Below the pieces are notes generated by a model, which ran no database searches, was not told the origin of the DNA, and saw nothing but the letters and a program-made list of their open reading frames with translations. From an uncultured Prevotellaceae bacterium (lineage in GTDB: Bacteria > Bacteroidota > Bacteroidia > Bacteroidales > Bacteroidaceae): a stretch of 64,000 nucleotides of DNA. The first letter of the stretch is position 1, and each line of letters starts with the position of its first letter. Position numbers and translations under genes: made by a program. Shown in pieces: positions 9,399 through 17,733 of this stretch. Location: assembly GCA_900319385.1 (NCBI GenBank), contig ONOG01000009.1, forward strand, positions 1-64,000. The letters are read 5' to 3'.

Positions 9399-9474
9399 GA
9401 AATAAAGCGTACGCGCTTCCTAAATATGTCTGGATTGTCGGAAGATGAATGAGACATCACCTTCAATCCAACCG

Positions 9475-9505
9475 CAAAGATAAAGACTTTCGAAAAAACT
9501 GCAAA
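9475..9505 (-). promoter_or_regulatory. Bacteroidetes-type promoter for the RNA candidate / 9107 gene
   Basis: Minus strand TTTG (9502-9505), 19-base spacer, TATCTTTG (9475-9482): an exact match to the phylum consensus. Transcription would start near 9468. Confidence 0.8.
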
Positions 9506-9536
9506 AGAAAATCATATGTTTTTTGATAAAAGCACA

Positions 9537-9566
9537 AAAAAAGAACGCACGCGTGCGTTCTTTTTT
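9537..9566. terminator. Bidirectional terminator
   Basis: Near-perfect palindrome AAGAACGCAC/GTGCGTTCTT flanked by A-run on the left and T-run on the right. It ends the minus-strand gene 9605-10201. Confidence 0.9.
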
Positions 9567-9604
9567 ATAAGAGGATGCCCATCAGGATGGCATTGATTTC
9601 ATCG

Positions 9605-10201
9605 TTATTGTGCCACCTTCTTGACAGGCGACGTCTTGGGGATGAGCAAGTCGGTGTGGACAGTCTTGAGGACGTAGTCGTGGTCGGTTTCCTCAAAGAC
9701 ATCGGCGATGACGGTGCCTCGCTGAATGTAGCAGAGGGGGTTGCTGTACTGGTCAACGTCTTCAGGATCGGCCATCGACTCGACATAGACAGGAACGAGG
9801 CCGTCGGCGACGAGCAGGGTCTGTCCGCCACCGTTGTACCAGGTGTGGTTTTGCAGATAGTAAGAATTGGAATAGCCCTGCTTCTTGTAGCCGCCTACAT
9901 TCACCCATTTAGCGGTCGCATCAGCAAGCAGGACAGCGTTGCTGAGTCCTTCGAGAAAGTGGATTTCCATCACTTTAGCCGATTTCGCCGTGGGTTCCTT
10001 GCGAACCATCACTGTGTAGTCGTTCGGTGCCATACGGTCATAGTTGGGTATGAGCATGGTAAATACTCGGGTTCCGACAATTACTGTTCCGTCGGCTGCA
10101 GTGATTTGCTGAGCGTGCAGGTTTGTGCTGGGCAGTATGCTCAGAAGGGCTATAAACATGGCCGATACGACCGTTTTCCTAAAGCTGATTTTCTTTTCCA
10201 T
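9605..10201 (-). CDS. Small secreted protein with SH3-like features, unknown function
   Basis: 198 residues with a signal peptide (about 1-30, LPSTNLHA-QQ). The mature part has a VMVRKEPTAKSAKV stretch and a W(V)NVGGY motif that resemble bacterial SH3-like domains, but the match is weak. It is flanked by its own promoter (10230-10260) and terminator, so it is a single-gene unit. The last 33 codons are duplicated at 4869-4968 as a pseudogene, so there were once two paralogues near each other. Function unknown. Confidence 0.75.
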   Translation of the reverse strand: MEKKISFRKTVVSAMFIALLSILPSTNLHAQQITAADGTVIVGTRVFTMLIPNYDRMAPNDYTVMVRKEPTAKSAKVMEIHFLEGLSNAVLLADATAKWVNVGGYKKQGYSNSYYLQNHTWYNGGGQTLLVADGLVPVYVESMADPEDVDQYSNPLCYIQRGTVIADVFEETDHDYVLKTVHTDLLIPKTSPVKKVAQ

Positions 10202-10229
10202 AAGCCAATCGTTGTTGTTTCGTCAGCCG

Positions 10230-10260
10230 CAAAGGTATGGAAAAACTTTGTAAAAACAAA
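10230..10260 (-). promoter_or_regulatory. Promoter of the small secreted protein gene
   Basis: Minus strand TTTG (10257-10260), 19-base spacer, TACCTTTG (10230-10237); start expected about 20 bases before the ATG at 10201. Confidence 0.85.
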
Positions 10261-10290
10261 AAAAGAACTCTTCAAATGAGTTCTTTTTTG
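10257..10290. terminator. Bidirectional terminator downstream of dnaA
   Basis: AAAAAAGAACTC / GAGTTCTTTTTT arms with a seven-base loop. It lies just past the dnaA stop (minus strand) and overlaps the -33 box of the next promoter. Confidence 0.85.
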
Positions 10291-10308
10291 TGACAGGTTT
10301 ATCGTTTG

Positions 10309-11742
10309 TCAGAGAATTGCCTCGATTTCGTTGATGTCGCGACGCACTTCGGGGTCGATGTCGAGGAGGTTCTTCACTTGGCTGATCGAGTGCATGACGG
10401 TGGCATGATTTCGTCCTCCCACGTTGCGGCCAATCTGTACGGTCGAGAGGTCGGTGTGCTTGTTGGCCAGATAGATTGCCACTTGACGGATGTAGGAGAT
10501 GCGCTGGGTGCGCTGACGGCTGTCGATGACATCGACTCCGATGTTGAAGTGCTGGCAGACTTTGGCCTTGATGGAATCAATCGTCTTGGGCGCTTCTTCC
10601 TGCACATTGGATATGAATCGCGGCATCATCTTGTTGACGAGCTGCATGGAGATTTCGCAGTCGTACACCACACTGTAAGCCATGAGCGAGGTGAGGATGC
10701 CTTCAAGGTCGCGGACGCTCTCATCAACATGCTGGGCGATGTACTCTACCACCTTCTCCGGAATATTCAACCCATCGTGCTTTACCTTGCTGAGCAGGAT
10801 AGCCTTGCGCAGCGCCTTGGTCGGCTTCTCAATCTCGGCCTGCAAACCCCACTTAAAGCGGGTGAGCAGACGGTCTTCCAGTCCTTCGATCTTGATAGGC
10901 GGACGATCGGCAGTGAGGATGATTTGCTTGTTGTTGAGCTGAAGGTGGTTGAAGATATGGAAGAAGGTATTCTGTGTCTTCAGTTTTCCGCTCAGTTCCT
11001 GCACGTCGTCGATGATCAGCACGTCAATCTGCTGATAGAAGGCGATGAGGTCGTTCGTCTTGTTCTGCCGCACGGCATCAGTATATTGAACCGTGAACAG
11101 ATGAGCTGACAGGTAGAGGACACGGAGCTCGGGATGCAACTGCTTGACGCGCCATCCGATGGCATTCACCAGGTGGGTCTTGCCACAGCCCGACGGACCA
11201 TAGACAAACAGGGGGTTGAATGTCTTGGCTGGATTCTTTGCCACAGCCTCACCCACCGAACGAGCCAGGCGGTTGCTTTCGCCTTCGAGATAGTTTTCGA
11301 AGAAATAACCTTTGTGAAGCTGAGAGTCAAGGTCTGCTACAGCTGGTGCGGTCAGGGCGTCGGGCGACACGTTGGCCGTGACACTCGGCTGTCCGTTCTG
11401 AACGGCTGGCTGCTGCGAAGCCGACACCAAGACTTCTGCTTTCGGACGCTTTACAACCGGAATCTTGTAGCCCAGCGATGTCTGTGGACCAAACACACGA
11501 TGGATGACCGACACAATGAGCGGGGCATAATCCTCACGTTCCAACATGTCGTAGACAAACTGACTCGGAACCGACAGCACCAACTGACCGTCTGCATACC
11601 GGCTAAACTCGGTATATGCAAACAGCGCGTCGTACTGCTCGGGGGAAACATTGGCGCGAATCATCTCGCGGCACTGGTCCCACATCTGTTTCGGAGTCAT
11701 TTCCATCATGAATTCAATCTCTTTCTCATTTAGCTTCCGCAC
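10309..11742 (-). CDS. dnaA: Chromosomal replication initiator DnaA
   Basis: AAA+ initiator that opens oriC. 477 residues from the longest start. Domain I lies around MWDQCREMIRANVSPEQYDALF; the AAA+ core has Walker A GPSGCGKTH (about residues 181-189) and Walker B VLIIDDVQ; the C-terminal DNA-binding helix-turn-helix ends with the signature GGRNHATVMHSISQV, where the usual Asp-His-Ser/Thr is Asn-His-Ala. Several in-frame ATGs (11742, 11709, 11706, 11700) are possible starts; family alignment favours one of the later three. Expressed from its own perfect promoter at 11804-11834. The 750 bases upstream contain the iteron-like array. Confidence 0.95.
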   Translation of the reverse strand: MRKLNEKEIEFMMEMTPKQMWDQCREMIRANVSPEQYDALFAYTEFSRYADGQLVLSVPSQFVYDMLEREDYAPLIVSVIHRVFGPQTSLGYKIPVVKRPKAEVLVSASQQPAVQNGQPSVTANVSPDALTAPAVADLDSQLHKGYFFENYLEGESNRLARSVGEAVAKNPAKTFNPLFVYGPSGCGKTHLVNAIGWRVKQLHPELRVLYLSAHLFTVQYTDAVRQNKTNDLIAFYQQIDVLIIDDVQELSGKLKTQNTFFHIFNHLQLNNKQIILTADRPPIKIEGLEDRLLTRFKWGLQAEIEKPTKALRKAILLSKVKHDGLNIPEKVVEYIAQHVDESVRDLEGILTSLMAYSVVYDCEISMQLVNKMMPRFISNVQEEAPKTIDSIKAKVCQHFNIGVDVIDSRQRTQRISYIRQVAIYLANKHTDLSTVQIGRNVGGRNHATVMHSISQVKNLLDIDPEVRRDINEIEAIL

Positions 11743-11803
11743 ATCATTCTACTTCCTATCACATTTTAGAGTAGCTGGTTTCGTAGTTAGGCGAAAAGTG
11801 ATG

Positions 11804-11834
11804 CAAAATTAGGAAATAAAATTCGTTTATCAAA
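11804..11834 (-). promoter_or_regulatory. dnaA promoter
   Basis: Minus strand TTTG (11831-11834), 19-base spacer, TAATTTTG (11804-11811). Leader of about 55-95 bases depending on the start codon used. Confidence 0.85.
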
Positions 11835-11999
11835 ACCCGCGCACCCTCAAAACCGCAGCCAGACACAGCATAAAATACTATTATTCAGTCCATTGTAATA
11901 AAAAACTTTGCTCAAGAGCGGTAAATTTTAGGCGTCTTTGTCTCCACTGATTTTCAAGAGTTTGAAACGATGAAAGGCTATCATTTTCCCCTTGCGGCC

Positions 12000-12102
12000 T
12001 GTGAAACATTTCACACCAAGTTACTGAAAAAACGTTCCTTAAAACTTAATGTGAAACAATCGTACCGAAAAGACGTTCTATTTTGACAACCTCAAAATAG
12101 AA
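12000..12102. promoter_or_regulatory. Palindrome and hairpin upstream of dnaA
   Basis: A perfect 16-base palindrome TGTGAAACATTTCACA (12000-12015), whose half-site TGTGAAAC recurs at 12050-12057, and a perfect 11-bp hairpin (TTCTATTTTGA, 12076-12086 with 12092-12102, five-base loop). Both lie between dnaA and the 22-bp array. Candidate protein-binding or structural elements; function inferred from place only. Confidence 0.45.
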
Positions 12103-12299
12103 TGCGCGTTTCCATTGTTACATATTTGTAATAAACATCTCCTATTAGTAGGCATTGCTACAGAAGAAAAGGATTCTGACGGGCGCACAACTACAGAGTA
12201 TAAATTAGAAAAAGGCAAGACTGATTCATCGATTCCAAAGCTATCATTTTGTACAACGAAAACACACCAAAACCCAGATGCACATAAGAAATCATTTAC

Positions 12300-12394
12300 A
12301 CCGCCGTGAGAATTTATTCACACCGCAGTAAAAAACTATTTTGACCGCAGTGGAAATACACTTCAACCGCAGTGAAAAGTTCAGCCTACTGCGG
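12300..12394. repeat. Four 22-bp spaced direct repeats (iteron-like) upstream of dnaA
   Basis: The 11-base core ACCGCAGTGAA, with small variations, starts at 12300, 12322, 12344 and 12366, exactly 22 bases apart, that is two helical turns. An inverted core (TACTGCGG) follows at 12387-12394. A sequence fitting the relaxed DnaA-box rule TTWTNCACA (TTATTCACA) lies at 12314-12322 between the first two cores. The spacers differ, so the cores rather than the whole 22-mers are conserved. Confidence 0.75.
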
Positions 12395-12427
12395 CATGGT
12401 AATCAAAAGAGCACAGTACGGCTTTAT

Positions 12428-12462
12428 TAAAAACAGAAATGCAGCCTCATAAAGACTGCATT
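12428..12462 (-). terminator. Terminator of the amidase-MlaD operon
   Basis: Minus strand AATGCAG/CTGCATT stem (12438-12444 with 12456-12462) with an 11-base loop, followed by TTCTGTTTTTAAT; 28 bases past the stop at 12490. Confidence 0.75.
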
Positions 12463-12489
12463 ATCAAACGTTTACCAATTTATGCAATA

Positions 12490-13398
12490 TCATTGCTTCG
12501 GCTCGGCAGGTTTCTCTTTCTTGCCAAAAATGGAGAAATGGACGTAGCGCTTGGGGTGCTGACGCAGGTCTTCGAGCAGACGACTTGCATTCAGCATGGT
12601 GGAGTCGAGGTGATTGTAAACGCTGGCGTCGTTCATCAACTTGCCCAATGTAGAGTTCGGTTCATTGAGGCGGTTGGTAAAGAGTCGCAATTCCCCCACT
12701 GCCCCATTGGCATTTTCAGCTATACCTTCGAAATCGACCCGACTCAGCCGATCGGTCGTTTCCTCCAGATTACCTCCCACTGCATCGACTCGGGCCATCA
12801 GACGAGGCATGTCACGATCGAGCAGGCGATTCAGTTGGTCGGTCGTGGTGCGCAAGTTGTTCGTAGCATACTCCACGTTGCGCAATGAAGCAGCAATGGA
12901 GGGGTCGCGGACAAGGTCGTTTAAGGCTACCAGAATGGAGTCAAGTACCGGGACGAGCGCCGTAATGCTGGGCACTACGTCAGCAGCCGACGACATGAGG
13001 TCGGCCATGGGAACGCCTGGGATGGTGTCGCCGGCAGCAAGCATCTGCCCAGGGTCGCCTCCGAGCATAAGCTTCATCTTAGGTGCTCCGAGCATATCCT
13101 TCTGAAGGGTTGCGGTCGAACCTTTGGGCAGTTGATAGCCTTCGTTCAAGTCAACAGCCACGATGACCATCTGGCGCTGGGCATCGAAGGTGAGCGACTT
13201 CACCAGCCCGACATTCATGCCGTTGGCCAGCACTTCGGCCTGAGGTGAAAGTCCGTTTACGTCGGACATCTCGACGTAGAAGATGTTTTTGGCACTCGAC
13301 AGCTTGACATTCTTCAGAAACATGATGCCGAAATAAACAATCAGGATGGCCACCACGGTGACCAGCGCAATTTTCACTTCCTTGGTAAAGAATTTCAT
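12490..13398 (-). CDS. MlaD/MCE-domain lipid transport protein
   Basis: 302 residues with an N-terminal membrane anchor (about 9-28) and an MCE domain at about residues 38-115 (VNGLSPQAEVLANGMNVG...). The C-terminal half is helical, as in MCE proteins that form a hexameric tube, and ends with a basic tail. It is the substrate-binding part of an Mla-type phospholipid transporter between the two membranes; the ATPase and permease are not in this window. Four bases separate it from the amidase gene, a pairing often seen in Bacteroidetes. Confidence 0.9.
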   Translation of the reverse strand: MKFFTKEVKIALVTVVAILIVYFGIMFLKNVKLSSAKNIFYVEMSDVNGLSPQAEVLANGMNVGLVKSLTFDAQRQMVIVAVDLNEGYQLPKGSTATLQKDMLGAPKMKLMLGGDPGQMLAAGDTIPGVPMADLMSSAADVVPSITALVPVLDSILVALNDLVRDPSIAASLRNVEYATNNLRTTTDQLNRLLDRDMPRLMARVDAVGGNLEETTDRLSRVDFEGIAENANGAVGELRLFTNRLNEPNSTLGKLMNDASVYNHLDSTMLNASRLLEDLRQHPKRYVHFSIFGKKEKPAEPKQ

Positions 13399-13402
13399 GG
13401 GG

Positions 13403-14173
13403 TTACGAGTTTTGCTTCTTGTACTTTACGATGGCACTATAGATTGCCTGTGCCAGGGCATTGCGCCCTTCATTGGACATGAGATACTGCTCTTCCGTCT
13501 TCGACGAGATGAAGCCCACTTCCAGGAGCACGCTGGGCATGTAGGTGAGACGCAGGACGGCCAAATTGGCTTGGCGCACACCCATGTCGCGACGTCCAAT
13601 GCCCACCATAGCTTGTTGGGCCATCTGAGCGAACTCCACACTCTCCTTCATGTCGTGATCCTGCATCAGTTCAAACATGATGTCGCTCTCGGCCGAGGGG
13701 AAATAGTCGTATTGTTTGGCGGCATCGCCTTCGAGGGCAATGACGGAGTTCTCGCGTTTCTCGACTTCGAGGTTCGTTCCTACCGTTTTAAGGCTGAGGG
13801 TGTATGACTGCACTCCGGTGGTCGAGCGATTGGCATCCTTTGGTAGCGAATTGACGTGAATGGATACGAAGAGGTTGGCCTTGGCTTTGTTGGCAATCTG
13901 GGCACGTCGTCCCAACTCGATGAACACATCTGTCTTTCGCGTATAGATGACCTTCACATCCTTTTGGTTCTGCTCCAACAGCCGTCCCACTTCCTTGGTG
14001 ATGGCGAGGGCGATGTCTTTCTCGCGGTTCTTATTGCTCGAGCCCACGGCACCGGCGTCCTTTCCGCCATGTCCGGCATCGAGTACGACAGTGAATGTCT
14101 GTGCCCACACTGCGGTCGGCATCAGCACGGTGGCTGCTAAATATATAATAAGGTATAGGAAGCGTCGAAGCAT
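13403..14173 (-). CDS. Periplasmic N-acetylmuramoyl-L-alanine amidase (Amidase_3)
   Basis: Zinc-dependent amidase that cleaves the bond between muramic acid and the stem peptide during cell separation. 256 residues from the ATG at 14173, which gives a normal signal peptide (1-24, AVWA-QT); an ATG three codons upstream is possible. Zinc ligands are in VVLDAGHGGKDAG (His35), SIHVNS and the acidic positions before and after; the catalytic Glu is in LLEVGFIS near the C-terminus. First gene of the operon with the MlaD gene. A -7 element TAAATTTG lies at 14193-14200 on the minus strand. Confidence 0.92.
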   Translation of the reverse strand: MLRRFLYLIIYLAATVLMPTAVWAQTFTVVLDAGHGGKDAGAVGSSNKNREKDIALAITKEVGRLLEQNQKDVKVIYTRKTDVFIELGRRAQIANKAKANLFVSIHVNSLPKDANRSTTGVQSYTLSLKTVGTNLEVEKRENSVIALEGDAAKQYDYFPSAESDIMFELMQDHDMKESVEFAQMAQQAMVGIGRRDMGVRQANLAVLRLTYMPSVLLEVGFISSKTEEQYLMSNEGRNALAQAIYSAIVKYKKQNS

Positions 14174-14775
14174 AACATACAATAATTTACTGCAAATTTA
14201 CGTCTTTTTCGCAAAAAAAGAACTATTTATAATTATAAATTTAAGTTTCGGGAGTATTTTACTATGATTAAAGGATGACAGGATTATCAATTTAAAAGGA
14301 TTATTTGCATCCGCAAAGATTTTTTTGTCGCATCGGAATCGCTGCGTAAGCCACTGAATCCGTCTTTAATTCAAAGCCTCAATATTTCACGTTCCACTTT
14401 TCGACCGAGAATCCTTTAATCCACGTCATCGTGGTGGGGGGAAAATATACAGTTTGACTCAAGTCGGAGCGCGGGCGTCACGCCCGTACCAAGTGGACTG
14501 GGACGTTCGCGTTCCCAGAAATTTCCAGCCGAAGGTTGCCGAACAACATTTTGCCGAACAGAGATCAGGACATTCCCAAATGTTAAAATCACCACCCCGT
14601 CCCCACCCACTTAGTTGCAGTTTCGACAACTACGCCGCTTCGTCGCCGATGCCTGAGAATCGCGAAAAAATCATCGACCAAGCCTCTGCACAGAAATAAC
14701 GCAGCTACGACGCGTTGATTTCCGACCCATTTTTCACTTTTCACCCTTCATTTTTCGTTTGTACGCCGTCTCGTT

Positions 14776-14935
14776 GTCGGCAGTCGGCGGACGCAGCGTC
14801 GGCAGTCGGCGGACAAACCTATCGGCAGACGGCACTCTGACGACCCGCAGACCGCGGACTGCCGACGCTCAGACGGCGGACAACCGACAGACTAAACGGC
14901 GCTTTGCCGACGGTCCGTCGGCGGACAAAAATGAA
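14776..14935. repeat. GC-rich cluster of GTCGGC repeats
   Basis: A 17-base unit GTCGGCAGTCGGCGGAC occurs perfectly at 14776-14792 and 14798-14814 (22 bases apart), with an inverted partial copy (GCGGACTGCCGAC) at 14854-14866 and further GTCGGCGGAC-like pieces to 14935. Strong secondary structure is expected. Confidence 0.7.
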
Positions 14936-15021
14936 ATAAAGTGGAATCTGTGACGTGAAAATGCTTTTCGCAAAGCGGGAAAAATGGATTTTTAGTCAGG
15001 GAACTCCATTTCGGGGATTTT

Positions 15022-15133
15022 TTTAGAAGACAACATGGGACAACGAAGGACAACTTGGGACAACTTTATTATTTCATTGATTAAGAAGATGTTGTCCTTT
15101 GTTGTCCTTCGTTGTCCCGAGTTGTCTTCTAAA
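15022..15133. repeat. Large inverted array of GGACAAC units
   Basis: The left arm (15022-15064) carries four GACAAC units, the right arm (15091-15133) the complementary GTTGTC units. The outer 12 bases (TTAGAAGACAAC) and an inner 18-base block (15037-15054 with 15101-15118) are perfect complements. Loop of 26 bases. Confidence 0.8.
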
Positions 15134-15459
15134 ATATTGCCTCTCCAAAGAATTTATCCCATATCTTTTAGTTTTCAGGCTTCGCCAGATCGGGCGGGCA
15201 TGGGAACCCGCCCCTACGGCAATCGGCATTCCAGTTTTCTGGACTTTTCACCCAAAATTTTCCGCTTTTTTCGTTTTTTTCCGTTCTTTTCGTTGTCCCA
15301 AAAATTCTATTTCCTCCAAAATTCTCCCACAAAATTGGGGGTCGAAACTGTTAAAATCCTTGCTTTTTTAACACTCAAACTCGGTACCGTAAAAAACGGT
15401 TGTTACCCTGACTTTTGAGTTAACAATATAAAATTTTGGCGGTGTTTTAGGTTAGAAGG

Positions 15460-15532
15460 AAGTTGTCCTGAGTCGCATTGGCGGGATATATCCCTTTGTC
15501 TTGAAGACAATCGATACAACTCAGGACAACTT
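15460..15532. repeat. Second GGACAAC inverted repeat with two inner hairpins
   Basis: Outer arms AAGTTGTCCTGAGT (15460-15473) and complement (15519-15532) are perfect. Inside are GGGATATATCCC (15483-15494) and TTGTCTTGAAGACAA (15496-15510). It lies 22 bases past the stop of the BtuB-like receptor (minus strand) and may serve as its transcript end, but has no T-run. Confidence 0.75.
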
Positions 15533-15554
15533 TATCTTAATCAGCATTCATGCC

Positions 15555-17630
15555 TCAGAACTTCCACTTGGCGCCTGTCATCAGCCAGAAGCCTGGCTGG
15601 AGCACATTGCCGAGGTCGTAGTAGCGGTGGGAGGTGAGGTTGTTGCCCTCGACATAGGCATCGAAGTGGCGGCCAGTATAACTGAGTCGCAGGTCGAGCA
15701 AGCCGTAGGGGGCATAGGACTGTGCCGTGGATTTCCCTGCCTCATACTTCATGTAACTTCCCATGCGCTGCTGCCAGCGGTACGAGAGCGTGGCGCTGAG
15801 GCGTTTGCAGAGTTGGGCATCGAGACGCAGCACGAGTTTGTGTCGCAGGTAGTCGAGCGCATAACTGGAGGCGACGATTTCGTGGTCGTCGTAGCGCTTT
15901 TGGTGCAGGTAGGAATAGTTGGCGCTGAAGGTGCGCAGTATGCTTTCCCTACCCATCAATTCAGCAAACAGAAGGTGTGCACCCACGGTGAATCCCATGT
16001 TGTCGAGGCGGAAATTCGTGGCGTGATAGGTGGTGAAGTCGTTTACGACATCGTCGGGCGTCATCACCCAGTCGATCATCGCACTGTTGTGGCGGTGGAA
16101 CAAGCGTACATCTGCCTTCAGACCTTGCAGCCGCAGCCCTGTCCCCAGAGTGAACTCACTGGTGCGTTCCGGTTTCAATCCAGTGTTGCCTTCCTGCGTG
16201 GGCGATTTATAATAGAGATCGGTGAAGGTGGGCATACGTTGTGCCATATTCCACGATGCATAAAGTTTCCATTGCTGACTGGGACGGAAGGACACGTCGA
16301 TTCCAGGATAGAGGCGATAACGATAGTCAAGGCCTGTGTTCATATTGGCCATCAGGCCGAAGGAGAAAGTCCAACGGTCGAGCAACACGTCATGTTCGAG
16401 GAAGTAGCTGACGTTGGTACGGTTATCGCGCTTCTTATAGTAGCCGTCGTGACCAGGTATGCTGACGTACTGGTCCTCAGCCAGCGGACGTCCGAGGGCT
16501 GTGGAGAGGATGCCTTCGTTGCGCAGGTCTGCACCGAGGGCAGTCGTTCCGAGTTTCCATGTGGTTTGAGCATTCACCGTCAGACCATAGACGTCAGTCA
16601 TGTGGAAATTCTCGGCGGTCGAAGTGCCACGAATGAGTTGGTAATGATCGAGAGCACGGTTGAAGTAGGCTGTCGGCATGAGTTTCACGCGTCCCTTGGT
16701 CTTCAGGGACACACTGCCCATATAGCGTCTTCCTTCCTCATACTGGTTGGGGTATTTACCGGAATAGAACGTATTGGCACCGTAATCCATGCGCGACATA
16801 CCGAGTTGCCAGTTGAGGTCAACGTCCTTCAGGTCTGCACCGCCCTGATAGTAGGCACGCATTTTCTTGAAGTCGCTGTTTGCCGTGCCACCGTCGCTCT
16901 GCTCATAGCCAGCCGAGAGTGTTCCAATCTTGGCATGTCCGATGCTCCCGTTGACACCCCATGTGCCAAACGAGCCACCGTTCACACCCACTGCCCCTCT
17001 GATTGGAGTTCTACCTCCTTGGGAGGTCGTTGGGGTGAGGCCTCTCGTCACGATGTTGATGGCTCCGCTGAACGCACTCGTCCCATAGACACGGCTGGCT
17101 GCACCCTCGAGGATCTCGATGCGCTCAATATCGTCTATGCTGATGGGGAGGTCGGCGGCAAGGTGCCCGGTGTGTGGCGAAGAAATATTCACACCGTTGA
17201 GAAGAATCACGATCTGGTCGTGTGTGCCGCCGTTGATACTGATGTCCGTTTGAATACCGAAGCCTCCGCGCTGCCGGACATCGACGCTGGCGCAGTGCTT
17301 CAACAGGTCATTCACCGATTGCGCAGGGCAATCCTTCAATTGATCGCGAGTCATGACGCTCACGATGCGTGCCGTCTGCTCCATCGGCATGGGCACACGG
17401 CTAGCGGTCACGGTCACCTCTCCTACCTCGACCTCGCGCTCGCTACCTCCGTCTCTCGGTGCTGTTGTCTGCGCCTGAGCGGTTTGCGGCGTGGCTGTCA
17501 GGAGCGTGGCTACCGACAGCGTAGAGATGACGATTTCGCGTCCGAGCGAACGGAACACAGCATCGCCTCTGCGGCTGAACTGGTGCCAGCGGATGACCTC
17601 CGCCTTCATTTTCATTTGTTTTTTGAACAT
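15555..17630 (-). CDS. BtuB-like TonB-dependent outer membrane receptor
   Basis: Outer-membrane active transporter. From the ATG at 17630 the protein has 691 residues: an export region ending TPQTAQAQ, a TonB-box-like VEVGEVTVTASR, a plug domain (VNDLLKHCASVDVRQRGGFGIQTDISINGG... LNGVNISSPHTGH), and a 22-strand barrel ending in Phe (GAKWKF). Closest in look to vitamin B12/haem-type BtuB receptors. However, only about 100 bases lie upstream, too short for a cobalamin riboswitch, so the substrate is open. An insert GLTPTTSQGGRTPIRG (coding bases 16994-17040) interrupts the plug right after INIVTR; it is encoded by a CT/GA-rich repeat. Longer in-frame upstream starts run into the restriction gene and are unlikely. 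A -7 box TAACTTCG is at 17673-17680. Confidence 0.88.
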   Translation of the reverse strand: MFKKQMKMKAEVIRWHQFSRRGDAVFRSLGREIVISTLSVATLLTATPQTAQAQTTAPRDGGSEREVEVGEVTVTASRVPMPMEQTARIVSVMTRDQLKDCPAQSVNDLLKHCASVDVRQRGGFGIQTDISINGGTHDQIVILLNGVNISSPHTGHLAADLPISIDDIERIEILEGAASRVYGTSAFSGAINIVTRGLTPTTSQGGRTPIRGAVGVNGGSFGTWGVNGSIGHAKIGTLSAGYEQSDGGTANSDFKKMRAYYQGGADLKDVDLNWQLGMSRMDYGANTFYSGKYPNQYEEGRRYMGSVSLKTKGRVKLMPTAYFNRALDHYQLIRGTSTAENFHMTDVYGLTVNAQTTWKLGTTALGADLRNEGILSTALGRPLAEDQYVSIPGHDGYYKKRDNRTNVSYFLEHDVLLDRWTFSFGLMANMNTGLDYRYRLYPGIDVSFRPSQQWKLYASWNMAQRMPTFTDLYYKSPTQEGNTGLKPERTSEFTLGTGLRLQGLKADVRLFHRHNSAMIDWVMTPDDVVNDFTTYHATNFRLDNMGFTVGAHLLFAELMGRESILRTFSANYSYLHQKRYDDHEIVASSYALDYLRHKLVLRLDAQLCKRLSATLSYRWQQRMGSYMKYEAGKSTAQSYAPYGLLDLRLSYTGRHFDAYVEGNNLTSHRYYDLGNVLQPGFWLMTGAKWKF

Positions 17631-17733
17631 AAAATAATACTTTAGCATGGGCAACATCGCCCAAAACGGCTGCGAAGTTACGAAAAAAAATAGTAAAACT
17701 TCACATGATACTAAAAACATTATCGTCGCAGGT

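Larger units (their letters stand above)
14183..15554. other. Long non-coding region rich in inverted repeats
   Basis: No gene recognised in about 1.37 kb. Contents: the amidase -7 box (14193-14200); short GC-rich palindromes CGGGCG-TCA-CGCCCG (14472-14486) and GGGCGGG...CCCGCCC (15192-15213), both looking like dispersed intergenic repeats; a GC-rich repeat cluster (14776-14935); two inverted arrays of GGACAAC (15022-15133 and 15460-15532). Open frames here are short and of odd composition. Confidence 0.6.

Noticed and set aside
12300..12394. Possible CRISPR array
   Set aside because: The repeat core is only 11 bases with 11-base gaps, the cores vary, and no cas gene is near; it is called an iteron-like array instead.
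14454..14699. Short open frames in the 14.2-15.5 kb gap
   Set aside because: They are made of palindromic repeat pieces and end in unrelated low-complexity sequence; no support for translation.
15501..17645. Open frame of 714 codons on the plus strand opposite the BtuB-like receptor
   Set aside because: It is antisense to a well-recognised receptor, has no domain, and arises from the codon bias of the GC-rich gene on the other strand.
17630..17733. Cobalamin riboswitch upstream of the BtuB-like gene
   Set aside because: The gap to the restriction gene is about 100 bases, too short, and the B12-box sequence is absent.
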